Assembly (NCBI GenBank): GCA_036925085.1
Contig: JAUPFP010000001.1
Span: 10,481,754-10,545,753 of the forward strand
Origin: Brachycybe producta
Taxonomy: Eukaryota; Arthropoda; Diplopoda; Playtdesmida; Andrognathidae
Reading direction: 5' to 3'
Length of the DNA: 64,000 bases
A program made the position numbers and the translations under genes. This document shows positions 34,671 to 44,254 of the stretch, piece by piece; position 1 is the stretch's first letter, and each line of letters opens with the position of its first letter. The notes beneath the pieces are model-generated. The model saw nothing but the letters and a program-made list of their open reading frames with translations, searched no databases and was not told the DNA's origin.

Positions 34671-35089
34671 TGTACGCATGGTATTGAAATGAGAATAAAT
34701 CTGGCCAACCACAAAGCAAACCACAGCTCATTACTTTTTGGTGCAAATGGTAAGAGATGCATGCATGTATACATTTTTGCTAGAATTTTAATGCTGACAA
34801 AGTTAAAAGGCCATCTTACCAGTGTATACTGGGTTTCAGAGGAGTACATAACTGGCATAAATCAATAAAAATATCTCAATTGTTAAAATAGTTTTTAAAA
34901 TACAATTGCTCACAACAAAAACAATACAAAAATGACTAAAATATTTATTTTTAAGTAAAACAACTTAAGCAAGAAAATATAATTATCAAATTTAACCTTA
35001 AGATGATGAATATTAACAACAATGTCTTAACATATCTTGATTAGTATATTTAAATACTTTATATAAAGTACTATTAATTTTCCCTTAAA

Positions 35090-35530
35090 AATATCAATTA
35101 GCAACTGCCTAATAAATAAAAAAATGGTAAGCAAATGTCTTAAAGCTAAAGATTAACAAAAACATTGAAGACTGTTACATAAACAAACAAAAAATTGTTT
35201 TATATTTTACTTTAGAAAAAAATATACATTGTCATGAACAAACATACAATACAGTTCAAAACATGGAAGTACAACCTCAAACATATTATGAACTGTTGTA
35301 TTTAGCCTATGTAAAAATTATATTAACCTAATATCAATTAGCAACTGCATACTAAATAAAACAAAATGGTAAGCAAATGTCTTAAAACTAAAGATTAACA
35401 AAACAAGGAAGACTGTTACATAACAAACCAAATATTGTTTCATGTTTTACTTTAGACAAAAAATATGTTGTCATAAACAAACATACAATACAGTTCAAAA
35501 CATGGAGGTACAACCTCAAACATATTAAGT
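35090..35530. repeat. ~240-bp tandem duplication in the 3' flank of the RNF14-like gene
   Basis: ATATCAATTAGCAACTGC starts units at about 35090 and 35331. The two copies differ by scattered substitutions and small gaps. The second unit runs nearly to the stop codon of the minus-strand gene. Confidence 0.85.
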
Positions 35531-35545
35531 ACTGTTGTATTTATT

Positions 35546-36013
35546 CTATCCTATTCTAAAAGCCATGTAACGGTACTCATCCCCATGGCGATATCGTAGC
35601 AAGATGTTACGATCAGCAACATGTCCATAATCAAAGTCATCTTCATATGGAAGCCCTGCATACGCAAGTCCTGCATTTCCTTGCTCTCTATCAAATCCAT
35701 CTTCTCGGCCATAGTGAAGAAGCCCAGCACACCCTGACTTTGCATCTGAATTATAATGAGAGTACGGATTCTCTTTTGGTAATTTTTCATTGCACAGCCA
35801 GCACCACTTAGTGCTGCAGTTCCAGCAGTCTATTTTATTGCAGCCACCAGTTTTTTCTGTATTTGCCTTGCAGGCTGGGCATGATTTTGAATTTTTTTCT
35901 AACCAGCGTGCTGTTTCAGCTTCTGTAGAAATTTCCTGGCATGTGTGCCCAAAGCTACTTGGAAGCAAGCAGTTTTTGCAGAATGTGAGCTGACAAACAT
36001 TACAGATGATTAC
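35546..36013 (-). CDS. RNF14-like: RNF14-like E3 ligase, last coding exon (IBR end and RING2)
   Basis: Minus-strand exon starting after TTTTTCATAG at 36014 and ending with TAG at 35546. It encodes the second half of the IBR zinc domain (ICNVCQLTFCKNC) and RING2 (CPACKANTEK, GGCNKIDC, WCWLC). The cysteine of GGC is the expected RBR catalytic residue that accepts ubiquitin from E2. WLEKNSKSCP and NPYSHY match RNF14 closely. The IBR-to-RING2 linker is much shorter than in vertebrate RNF14. Residues after RING2 (Asp/Tyr-rich tail) are unassigned. Splicing to the next exon upstream is phase 0. Confidence 0.87.
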   Translation of the reverse strand, partial: VIICNVCQLTFCKNCLLPSSFGHTCQEISTEAETARWLEKNSKSCPACKANTEKTGGCNKIDCWNCSTKWCWLCNEKLPKENPYSHYNSDAKSGCAGLLHYGREDGFDREQGNAGLAYAGLPYEDDFDYGHVADRNILLRYRHGDEYRYMAFRIG

Positions 36014-36154
36014 CTATGAAAAATGGAAACAATGATTAAAAATTAAAAGTGCATTGAGTATTAAGCCAAAAAAGCAAAAAATAAAAGCATGTGATTAACA
36101 CAAATACCATATCAGTTTCCAAATATAAAATAAATTTTATTGAAAATTACTAAC

Positions 36155-36678
36155 TGTTGTTGAGCTGTCAGCAGCCAGTGGTAAACCGCAAGTTTGCCTG
36201 GGACACTTGATGATTGAATTCGCTTTTAAAACAGTTAAATAGTTGCAGTACACTTCGAGTCCAATTAGTTGAATAATTAAGTTGGTCTCAATTGGATGAT
36301 GGCAAGTATCCATAGGGCAGAATAACTCATCATTAGCATCAATTTTTATTTCAATGCAGCGTTTTATGCAGCTCCGACAAAGTATGCTCTCGCATTCTAC
36401 ACACTCATAGCATTGAGTGCCATGCTTTTCTTCAAAACATATGAGGCACTGTACATGTTTATGAGAGAGCAGACTTTGGACATGCCTATAATTATGACTA
36501 ATAATTTCTGATAGACGCTCTTGAATCAATGAGTCTTCCATTTTGACTCTTTTATCTTTTTTTGATTTTTGCCATCTAGCACGCTGCTTCCTTCTGTTTT
36601 GTAATACTTTATTTGAAACCATTATAGCAGAGCAATCTTTGTCTGTTTGTATCCCTGAATGTGGTCCTGCAGCAGTCA
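36155..36678 (-). CDS. RNF14-like: RNF14-like E3 ligase, exon with RING1 and start of IBR
   Basis: Exon bounded by a 3' splice site (CTACAATTAG) and a GTTAGT donor at 36154; the intron to the last exon is 141 bp. It encodes a basic linker (RRKQRARWQKSKK), RING1 (CLICFEEKHG...CVECESILCRSC...CPMDTC) and the first IBR ligands (CPRQTCGLPL). RING1 binds E2-ubiquitin in RBR ligases. The first codon is split with the previous exon (G|TG). Confidence 0.87.
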
Positions 36679-36743
36679 CTAATTGTAGAAAACACTATGA
36701 AAACACACTAATAATTTACATGCATACATAATAAAAAACAAAC

Positions 36744-36897
36744 CAGGTGGTCCAGGAGTTGCTAAGGTCAAGTCAATTTCTGTGATTTTAAATTGCATTA
36801 AAAACTCTGTTTTAATGAAGTGGATCCAATTTTGCAACACACAGTTGCCAACATTTTTTTTCCATATAGTATCCAGTTGAATACACAGCCCAGTTAA
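36744..36897 (-). CDS. RNF14-like: RNF14-like E3 ligase, exon with C-terminal part of RWD domain
   Basis: Exon between AAAAACTAG (36898) and the donor CCACCTG|GTTTGT. It encodes LTGLCIQLDTIWKKNVG and an NWIHFIK segment, the last helices of an RWD domain as in RNF14. It continues in phase 0 from the exon at 56715-56794, across the intron that contains the 19.6-kb retroelement. Confidence 0.82.
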
Positions 36898-37073
36898 CTA
36901 GTTTTTTAAAAATGTATATATTAAATTAGATACATAATAAGTCCTAACAAAATGAAACATTATTGAGAGCTAACTAATAAAAAAACTGAATGAAGCCATG
37001 TAATTATTAAAACAGGACTATAAATATTAATGTTAAATATTTCAATAAATCCATTAAGAATTTACTCCTAATG

Positions 37074-39407
37074 TGTTAGGTGTTGAAAAAATAAGTAAAG
37101 CAACACCTAACAATAATTTGAAAGAGGGGCAGAAATTAGTAAAAGAGAAAATTAAAATAAAGTAAAAAGAGAAAGAGGCGGAGCTAGAAAGAGAAACGAT
37201 GAAAGAGAAGTAAAAAAGAGAAGAAAAAATGAGGAAATAAAAAATGGCGGGAAAGTAGTAGTAAAAGAGGGGGTGGATAAAGTATGAATGAATCACACCC
37301 ACACACACACACTCATAGTAAACAGAGGCAAAAAAGGGAGAGGCTGAAAAAAGTAAAAGAAACCCACCCACCCATAAGAGAATGACGAAGCAAGAAGAAA
37401 GTCAAAGAAAGGGGGGAAACAAAAAAGAAACCCACCCACACAAGTAAAAAGTAATAAAAAGTTTTTAAAGAAAACAAGAGAGGGGGGAAATAGAAAGACT
37501 AAACCCACCCACACACACTTTAGAAGGGTGAGCCCAAATAAGTGTACCATGTTAAATAAAAACTTTTTTACAAAATTAAATGTAATTAAAGAATGAAAAG
37601 AGTGGAAAACATACTATAAAGTGTAATAGATAGATAGATGAAGTGGTTAATTAACCTGATATAATCTGATTACCTAGTGGAGTGTAAAATAAGAGAAAAG
37701 TAAAGTTGAACAATGAAAAAGTTTAAATGTGACACTTAAAGAAGAAAAACATATGGTTTATACTTCATACTCACACGGTAGAAGACCACCTGTTTTACAA
37801 ATAATTATGACGTCATTATAGAAAAAAAATAAAAAGAAAGAAGGGATGGAAAAAGTGTAACAAGATACTTTTTACCATACACTCTCTTCAATATGCAAAA
37901 CAGCAAAGTAATAAAAAGTTTAAAAGAAAAAGTAAAGCACATAACAGGTTCTCAACACATTAAGAAAAGGGCCGTTAATAATATATAGAGTATATTGAAG
38001 ACTATAGAGAGGAAACTTATGAATGAGTATAATGAAATGAATGGAACAATATGTGAAGTCAAACATAACCCAAAAGAGGTACCGACAAGTAGCGAAAGAG
38101 TTGTATGATGTTAGGGTTCTCAACAGAGTAGGGGTAAAAGGGCCAAAATCGTATTTAAATAGAAATACATTTCGGAGGGCCTAGAAAACCAAATAAAGGA
38201 ACATTGGGAATGTTAGTCATTCAAATGAAATGTTATGAGTTGCCGAAAACTAAAACTTTCGATGAAAAGTTAAAAGGTTAACTATACTAATTCATAGAAA
38301 ATGACGGTTAGTGAAAATAACAGTATGTATCGACGATCGTAAAAAAAATTTATAAAAAATCCAAATTGTAATTTTACGACCGGATGCATATTAGGCAGAT
38401 GTTCGTAGAAGAAGATCAAAAGCCAGTTGACCGATTGGTTATTTTAATTTTAGAAAATTAATTCTAACCAATCAGAATACTTAAAATTCATTTCTGACTA
38501 AACAAGATGCGATGAACATCGTATTCTAGAGAGAGTCCTACATTGGAGTTCTAGAAGAGAGGACATATGTTATAGATTTAGTAAAAAGAAAGAAGAAAGA
38601 ACTTAGAAGAAATTTAGAGGATGAGACTTAGAAGAAATTTAAAGAATAGGACTTAGAATTATTTTGAATTGAGTTTGTGAAGTCATTTGGACTTAGAATT
38701 ATTTTGAATTGAGTTTGTGAAGTCATTTGGACTTAGAATTATTTTGAATTGAGTTTGTGAAGTCATTTGGATTTAGAATTATTTTGAATTGAGTTTGTGA
38801 AGTCATTTAGACTTAGAATTATTTTGAATTGAGTTTGTGAAGTCATTTGGACTTAGAATTATTTTGAATTGAGTTTGTGAAGTCATTTAGACTTAGAATT
38901 ATTTTGAATTGAGTTTGTGAAGTCATTTGGACTTAGAATTATTTTGAATTGAGTTTGTGAAGTCATTTAGACTTAGAATTATTTTGAATTGAGTTTGTGA
39001 AGTCATTTAGACTTAGAATTATTTTGAATTGAGTTTGTGAAGTCATTTGGACTTAGAATTATTTTGAATTGAGTTTGTGAAGTGTTTTGAGAAATAAACC
39101 TAGGAGTTGGTTTTTCATGTAATTTGGATTTTGAGTCTGAGACCAGGAAAGTGTTTTCACGAAGCTATAATTCTCCGAAGACAACAAGAAGCCATCTAAG
39201 GTAAGGTTAACAACTCTTGTTATCTTTATTAGGCCCAGTCCAAGAAAATTAAAAAATTACTACCACTCACTGATAAACTACAAAACCCATTCCCTACATA
39301 AGCCTTCATTGGCTGGGAGGGTCGAACCCTAAACCCAATAGGTACTATTTGGCTGAAAGGGGAATCACAGAACACCACTGTGATAGCCGTGAAAACGGAA
39401 ACTTACA
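37074..39407 (+). repeat. 5' LTR (2,334 bp) of env-bearing element
   Basis: Begins TGTTAGGTGTTG and ends AACTTACA. It contains 11 copies of a 40-bp repeat (38651-39090). Apart from repeat copy number I noticed only isolated substitutions from the 3' LTR, for example position 37198 (g) versus 54416 (a). The short frames inside are not genes. Confidence 0.95.
38651..39090 (+). repeat. 40-bp tandem array in 5' LTR (11 copies)
   Basis: Units begin ACTTAGAATTATTTTGAATT, contain GAGTTTGTGAAGTCATTT and end GG or AG. G/A variation at the ends of units gives each LTR a readable pattern. Confidence 0.95.
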
Positions 39408-39412
39408 AAAAG

Positions 39413-39430
39413 TGGCGCAGTCGACAGGAT
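39413..39430 (+). promoter_or_regulatory. Primer-binding site of env-bearing element
   Basis: TGGCGCAGTCGACAGGAT starts 5 bp after the LTR end. Its complement is a plausible tRNA 3' end (ATCCTGTCGACTGCGCCA) and resembles tRNA-Ser, which several insect errantiviruses are known to use. The same complement recurs, in part, in the 3' tail at 53.8-54.0 kb. Confidence 0.8.
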
Positions 39431-41184
39431 TAGTTAAAAAATCGGTTGGGTGGTTGAATTGTTTTATTAGAAAGTTTTGTGGCAAAGCAATTGGAACATT
39501 AGTTGGGGTTTTGGGATGGCAATTTGATTTTTAGAGTGTATTTTATTGAAGTGTATTGTCTTTTTCCTATTATTTGGTTGGGCTAAATTTGGATAAATAA
39601 AATTAGTTTAAGTTCAATTGGGTTGGATTGATTTTTTTTTTTTATTTGTTTGGTGTTTAAATAATTCATTAGTTGCTTTGGTTAACAGTTGGGTTATTTT
39701 AAAGAAGTTCAGTTGAGACAATTGAGTTGTTTTGAAGCTTATATGGTCAAAGTTAATTGAAGTTATTAGATTATGTTGATTGGGATCTAAAAAGTGAATA
39801 CATGAAAAAAATTTTTTTGGATTACAGAATAAATTGTGCATGCTTACCTTGTTTTAAAATTGATGAACAAAGAGGTTAAAGAAATGAGTATTGAGTGATA
39901 GACAGAGTTGGATTAATTTATGAAGTAAAACTGAGAATAATTTGCATGTTCTAGGGAGAATTGATTTTTAGAAAGCTGATTGAGATATTTTATGAATTTT
40001 AATTGTAATTTTTTTAGGGGTGAATTGGAATTGAGATTAACATGAGAAAATTAATTGAAGTTTGAGAAAAGTTAATTGATTTGCTTCATTAAGTGTGGAA
40101 TATCTTATTTGTTAATGTGTGAATTGGCTAATTCAGAAAAAAAAAAAAAAAAAAAAAAAAATTTTTTGGTTTGGATTAATTAGGGTTAATTGAGGAATTC
40201 AACTGATTACTTATTTTGGAATTAATTATATCAAATAACATTTGTGGCTAAAAGATACTAGAAGATCTTTCACAACTTAAATGGGATTATTTTCAAAATT
40301 TTGAAAATTATTTGTATCTTAATGAGTTTTGAATTTTTGTGTTTAGTATTTAATCTTTATTAAAATTGTAGAACCCTGCAAAATATTATTTTCTTGGGTT
40401 ACTATAGTAGAATTATTGTTTGCAACTAAAACCTTTTTATTTTATGTATCTAAGACTGTTTTGTTTCATTTTTACCAAAATTGTCGAGGTTTGTCTAGTA
40501 CAAGAATTGGACTGGACAAACATAGAAATAGCAATCGAAGAGATTGCTTATTTCTTTGTTGCTTTATGGGCAATTAAAGCATTCTGGGGTTAAATAAAAA
40601 TACTTACTGGTGAACAAAGAAATGAGCTGGAAATTGTTAGTGTATTGTTGCATAAAGTTAACTGACTTGTTCTGGTTTAGAGGATTTGATTGGGAGGAGG
40701 TAGATATTACTGCTAGAGACCTCATTTATCTTTGTGTTCATCTTATCATGGTTAAAATACTTTGGGGTTAGAAGATAATGAAATTTGCAAGTCAATTAAT
40801 GGTTTAATGAAAAAAAAAAAAAAAATTTCTGGAAGATTCTTAGGTTTACCCATATTGTTGTTGTGAGTGGATATGTTGAGTACATTATTATTGATTTTGA
40901 TCAAGATTTTTGGGGGTCCTAAAAGATATTAAGTGGCCTATTAAGTGCATGATTAAATTAAGTCATATTGCCTGAGTTGTTTTGTTTCAATTGTTTTGCA
41001 AATTGTTTTTGTATTGTACTTGTTTTTAAGATTTGCTCCCAACACACATACGCACGCTCCCATACAAAATTGCATACATAATTGCGCATAAAGTAATTAA
41101 TTGATTAATTAGGTAATCGATTAATGGGCCTTATTAGAGTGTTTGGGGGGATGAAAGAATCGTAATAATGCTCTTTTCCAGGTT
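39431..41184 (+). other. Long 5' leader of env-bearing element
   Basis: There is no convincing ORF in 1.75 kb. Two long A tracts lie at about 40136 and 40810. It ends in a good 3' splice site (CTCTTTTCCAG, 41180), suggesting that the accessory ORFs are reached by splicing. Confidence 0.6.
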
Positions 41185-41616
41185 ATGGCCGAAGCACCAG
41201 AAGACCGTGAACTGAACAATTTTAAACCAGTGTGCAGAGTTTCCCCTAGAATTATAACAGAAGAAGAGTACCGAGAGCGACGAGAAAGATTCATCGACGA
41301 GGCAGAATTAGCGTATCACTTACTCTTGGCTAACCTAAGACCGTTGGCGGGTTACCAGTCGGTACGATTTAGCTTGCCGTCTCCGGTGAGCCCAACACCG
41401 AGTTCAATACCAAGTCCAATACCAAGTCCGATACCAAGTCCGGTACATTTTTTGGAGAGTGGAGTGGCACAATTTTATCTTCACGGAACTCCAATCTTTA
41501 ACGTGAGATCGGATCTTGCTGGTTTCATCGCACCTCCTTCGTCTCCCGTGGAAAGAGAACCACCGGAGCCACAGGACGAACGATTGGCAGACGACGGATT
41601 GCCATATCACGTTTAA
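41185..41616 (+). CDS. Accessory ORF 1: Pro/Ser-rich protein (143 aa)
   Basis: ATG lies 5 bp after an apparent splice acceptor. The N-terminal half is charged (EEEYRERRERFIDEAE). The middle contains repeated PSPI units (residues ~72-90). The C-terminal part is acidic with PPSSPVEREPPEP. No family recognised and no CPx4C motif. It is the first gene of the accessory cluster, in the same orientation as gag. Confidence 0.65.
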   Translation: MAEAPEDRELNNFKPVCRVSPRIITEEEYRERRERFIDEAELAYHLLLANLRPLAGYQSVRFSLPSPVSPTPSSIPSPIPSPIPSPVHFLESGVAQFYLHGTPIFNVRSDLAGFIAPPSSPVEREPPEPQDERLADDGLPYHV

Positions 41617-41652
41617 AGGTGATTATATATGTAAGGTTAAGAAAATTTGTTT

Positions 41653-41892
41653 ATGGATGAGTGCATGTTGCAGGACATTTGCATATTACCCTGGTGCCCA
41701 TTAAGACCAGAGTGTAATATCATTGACTTGAGTGACATTGATGTTATTTTTGTATGTACTACACATTTGAGAACATTTGAGGGTGCCGAATATAATATTT
41801 GGATGAATGCTAAAGAATTAATTGTTTCCGTCCACGATTTATGGCAGATATTAGATGGATATTCCACTGATTTTGTAGGATTTGAAATATGA
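41653..41892 (+). CDS. Accessory ORF 2: small CPx4C/CxxH protein, type A (79 aa)
   Basis: Carries LPWCPLRPEC near the start and VCTTH ~15 residues later, i.e. CP-x4-C...C-x2-H, a likely single zinc site. An amphipathic leucine-rich tail follows (WLxxxxLL-type in its relatives). Closely related to the ORFs at 42968 and 43654. Its TGA stop overlaps the next ATG (ATGA, 41889-41892), suggesting coupled translation. No known family recognised. Confidence 0.75.
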   Translation: MDECMLQDICILPWCPLRPECNIIDLSDIDVIFVCTTHLRTFEGAEYNIWMNAKELIVSVHDLWQILDGYSTDFVGFEI

Positions 41893-42179
41893 GTTTTGTG
41901 GATGAATACGAGGTATCCTCAACCAATGATTTTGTATGCCCTTATAGTAATATTTGTTTCAGAGCTCCAGATTTCTCAGACAATTCATATATGTGGAAGT
42001 GTATGAGCCACAATTACCTGTTTGATATTAGAGATTACCCATTTGTTGCACTAGGAAGACCTGGATCAAACAATGTAGAAGCAAGTATAGAATATAGTGA
42101 ATTTTGTGAATATATTGGACAATTTATCATACATCCAAATCTGGTTGAAATCAAAAACTTTTTCAATAGCAGGAATTGA
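41889..42179 (+). CDS. Accessory ORF 3: CPx4C/CxxH protein, type B (96 aa)
   Basis: Motif CPYSNIC ... WKCMSH, followed by a DIRDYPFVALGR segment shared with the ORF at 43924 (KRNYPEIAFGR). Starts inside the stop of the preceding ORF. Putative zinc-binding microprotein; function unknown. Confidence 0.72.
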   Translation: MSFVDEYEVSSTNDFVCPYSNICFRAPDFSDNSYMWKCMSHNYLFDIRDYPFVALGRPGSNNVEASIEYSEFCEYIGQFIIHPNLVEIKNFFNSRN

Positions 42180-42194
42180 GAAGAAGTAAAGATT

Positions 42195-42400
42195 ATGTGT
42201 AGAAAAAAAAAAAATCTTTAGTAAGTATAACTTGTCCATTTAGTTTAAATTGTGTTTTTATTATAAAGAAAAGAGATAATTTGGTGAAGTGTGTTTGTCA
42301 TCTTAATCATTTTCAAACTGAATACATTCAAAGTAATCGTGACTTGAAAGATAAGTTGGAAATTTTATCAGTAAAAAAGCATGAACTTAGAAGACACTAG
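42195..42400 (+). pseudogene. Accessory ORF 4: CPx4C/CxxH fragment broken at an A12 run
   Basis: The frame with TCPFSLNC ... KCVCH (about 42203-42400) has no ATG. The only suitable ATG (42195) is separated from it by a frame change at a run of 12 A (42203-42214). Either the gene is broken, or polymerase or ribosome slippage on the A run expresses it. It overlaps the next ORF by 20 bases. Confidence 0.6.
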
Positions 42401-42590
42401 TAGGAACATACCACAGTGCCCAATAGGTCCTTATTGCATTGTAAGATTTTTTCGAGAAAGTGGTCGAGTTAAGTGTTTTGTACATGATACCTGGTATCAG
42501 ACAGAAAAAATCCCAGAGAAAATTATAATTAAAGAGACAAGTAATTTGAAGTTGAAGGTAATAAAGGAAGAGGAAAAGAAAGAAAGTTAA
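42381..42590 (+). CDS. Accessory ORF 5: CPx4C/CxxH protein (69 aa)
   Basis: QCPIGPYC ... VKCFVH followed by a Lys/Glu-rich tail. Very similar to the first motif of the next ORF (QCPIGPDC ... IECLTH), so it may be a truncated duplicate of that gene. Confidence 0.72.
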   Translation: MNLEDTSRNIPQCPIGPYCIVRFFRESGRVKCFVHDTWYQTEKIPEKIIIKETSNLKLKVIKEEEKKES

Positions 42591-42600
42591 GATATTTAGT

Positions 42601-42960
42601 ATGAGTGAGGATTATCAAACGAATAGGTTACAGTGCCCCATAGGACCAGATTGTATTACTAAGTTTCATCGATCTATAGGACGGATTGAATGCCTCACCC
42701 ATAAATTCTGGTATTTACCTGCAGATTACGTATACAGGTGTGCTAATCAAGGTTATTTCCCGATACAAGCTGTTGTTGATTGTACTGATCAAGACACTGA
42801 GGAAGACATTCGAAGAATAATTATAAGTAGATGGGAATCGTGTCCTTATGCTAGGAATTGTGCCTTTGTAGCCATCACACAAAACGAAGCTCCAAGGGAA
42901 TTCCAGTGCATTATACACGGAACAGTAATTAATACTCTTTTTAACGTAATCCATATGTAA
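42601..42960 (+). CDS. Accessory ORF 6: double CPx4C/CxxH protein, type C (119 aa)
   Basis: Two motifs: QCPIGPDC ... IECLTH near residues 11-34 and SCPYARNC ... FQCIIH near residues 80-106, joined by a ~45-residue linker. Same layout as the ORF at 43252. Putative two-zinc protein, unknown function; starts 10 bp after the previous stop. Confidence 0.75.
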   Translation: MSEDYQTNRLQCPIGPDCITKFHRSIGRIECLTHKFWYLPADYVYRCANQGYFPIQAVVDCTDQDTEEDIRRIIISRWESCPYARNCAFVAITQNEAPREFQCIIHGTVINTLFNVIHM

Positions 42961-42967
42961 AGAGGGT

Positions 42968-43192
42968 ATGGACTTAAATGTATTACCATGGTGTCCTATA
43001 AGACTTAATTGTGTAATAATTGATAGAAGAAACATAGATAACACATATGCTTGCCTTACACACCAAAGAATTTTTCAGATAGAAGAATACGAAAATTGGC
43101 TTCAAGTTAGAACATTATTGACAACACTAGGTGAACTATTGCAAGATATATATAGCTTTTTCATAAGAATAGAAGAAGAAGAAAGTGTATAA
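42968..43192 (+). CDS. Accessory ORF 7: CPx4C/CxxH protein, type A (74 aa)
   Basis: LPWCPIRLNC ... YACLTHQR, then FQIEEYENWLQVRTLL and an acidic end. Clear paralogue of the ORFs at 41653 and 43654. Confidence 0.75.
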   Translation: MDLNVLPWCPIRLNCVIIDRRNIDNTYACLTHQRIFQIEEYENWLQVRTLLTTLGELLQDIYSFFIRIEEEESV

Positions 43193-43251
43193 AGAATTCC
43201 AGTTATAGACAGAAAATATTATGGTTTATTAATGAGTGATATTTAAAGGGT

Positions 43252-43611
43252 ATGGATTTAAGCATACAAAGGAAAAGGGAACGAGATGCCAATAGATGTC
43301 CTTTTGGGAAAAGTTGTAGTATAGTACACGAAGATTTTCAAGAATTTGTAACATGCGAAGTCCACAACGTAAATTTTGCATTTCCTGAGTATCTATACAT
43401 GTGTGGTATAAATCCTAATGTAAACAGAGTAATTTTTGAGACTAAGTGTAAAAGTCCCTTAGAAGAACTTCAGTTATTAACAGATAGAATTGGTAATCAT
43501 TGTCCATTGCATGACGAATGCTTTTTTGTCTTAATTTCACCAAAAACTTGGCCTAAACAGTATCAATGTGCAGTTCATCAAAAGATATTTAATGAACATT
43601 TGGGAGTATAA
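43252..43611 (+). CDS. Accessory ORF 8: double CPx4C/CxxH protein, type C (119 aa)
   Basis: RCPFGKSC ... VTCEVH and HCPLHDEC ... YQCAVH. Exactly the same length and motif layout as the ORF at 42601 but strongly diverged in between, so the duplication is old and the cysteine/histidine pattern has been maintained. Confidence 0.75.
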   Translation: MDLSIQRKRERDANRCPFGKSCSIVHEDFQEFVTCEVHNVNFAFPEYLYMCGINPNVNRVIFETKCKSPLEELQLLTDRIGNHCPLHDECFFVLISPKTWPKQYQCAVHQKIFNEHLGV

Positions 43612-43653
43612 AAGATAAAGGAAAAAAGCGTGTTTGTTTGAATTCTTAATAAA

Positions 43654-43890
43654 ATGAGTGTTGATTTAGAATTATTACCATGGTGTCCCTTAAGGTTTAG
43701 TTGTGATATTATTGATTTAACAGAAATAGAGAACATTTATGTGTGTCTCACACATCATAGAGCTTTTCAAGTAGAAGAATATGAACTTTGGCTTCGTGTT
43801 AAACAGTTGTTAACCTCATTAAATGAATTATTGCATGAATTAGATGAATATTCCATAGAGTCAGAAATAGATATTGACCGATTTAGATAA
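43654..43890 (+). CDS. Accessory ORF 9: CPx4C/CxxH protein, type A (78 aa)
   Basis: LPWCPLRFSC ... YVCLTHHR, FQVEEYELWLRVKQLL, then a Leu/Glu-rich helix-like tail. Third type A paralogue. Confidence 0.75.
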   Translation: MSVDLELLPWCPLRFSCDIIDLTEIENIYVCLTHHRAFQVEEYELWLRVKQLLTSLNELLHELDEYSIESEIDIDRFR

Positions 43891-43923
43891 AGAAGTTTTA
43901 TTGTCAGAAAATAATTTAGAATA

Positions 43924-44223
43924 ATGAGCGAGAATTTTAGTGATCAAGATAAGGTTTATAGGTGTCCTGAACTAAAAAATTGTTTCTAAACACAGTGTCA
44001 CCATCATAGACAAGATTATAGGTGGAAGTGTGTTACACATTATAGGCATTTTGATAAAAGAAATTACCCAGAGATAGCATTTGGGAGAGTTGCATGTTCA
44101 TATGAAAAAGCAGTTAGAGAATTGATAGATTTTAATGAGTATTTGTCCCGCTTAGGTCACCCCGCAAAAACACAGGAAAGAATAGATTTTTTCGTACAAA
44201 GAGACTTAGAAGGGGAAGATTAA
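43924..44223 (+). pseudogene. Accessory ORF 10: type B CPx4C/CxxH gene with internal stop
   Basis: Begins with ATG and RCPELKNC; an in-frame TAA follows at 43987-43989. Beyond it the same frame stays open to 44223 with WKCVTH and KRNYPEIAFGR, homologous to the ORF at 41889. Probably a recent inactivating mutation. Confidence 0.7.
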
Positions 44224-44254
44224 AGATTAAAATTAAAAGTTGTTTGGAAATTAG

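Noticed and set aside
37054..38123. Phe/Ser-rich minus-strand ORFs, repeated at 54278-55341
   Set aside because: Antisense frames of the purine-rich LTR; low complexity and no motif.
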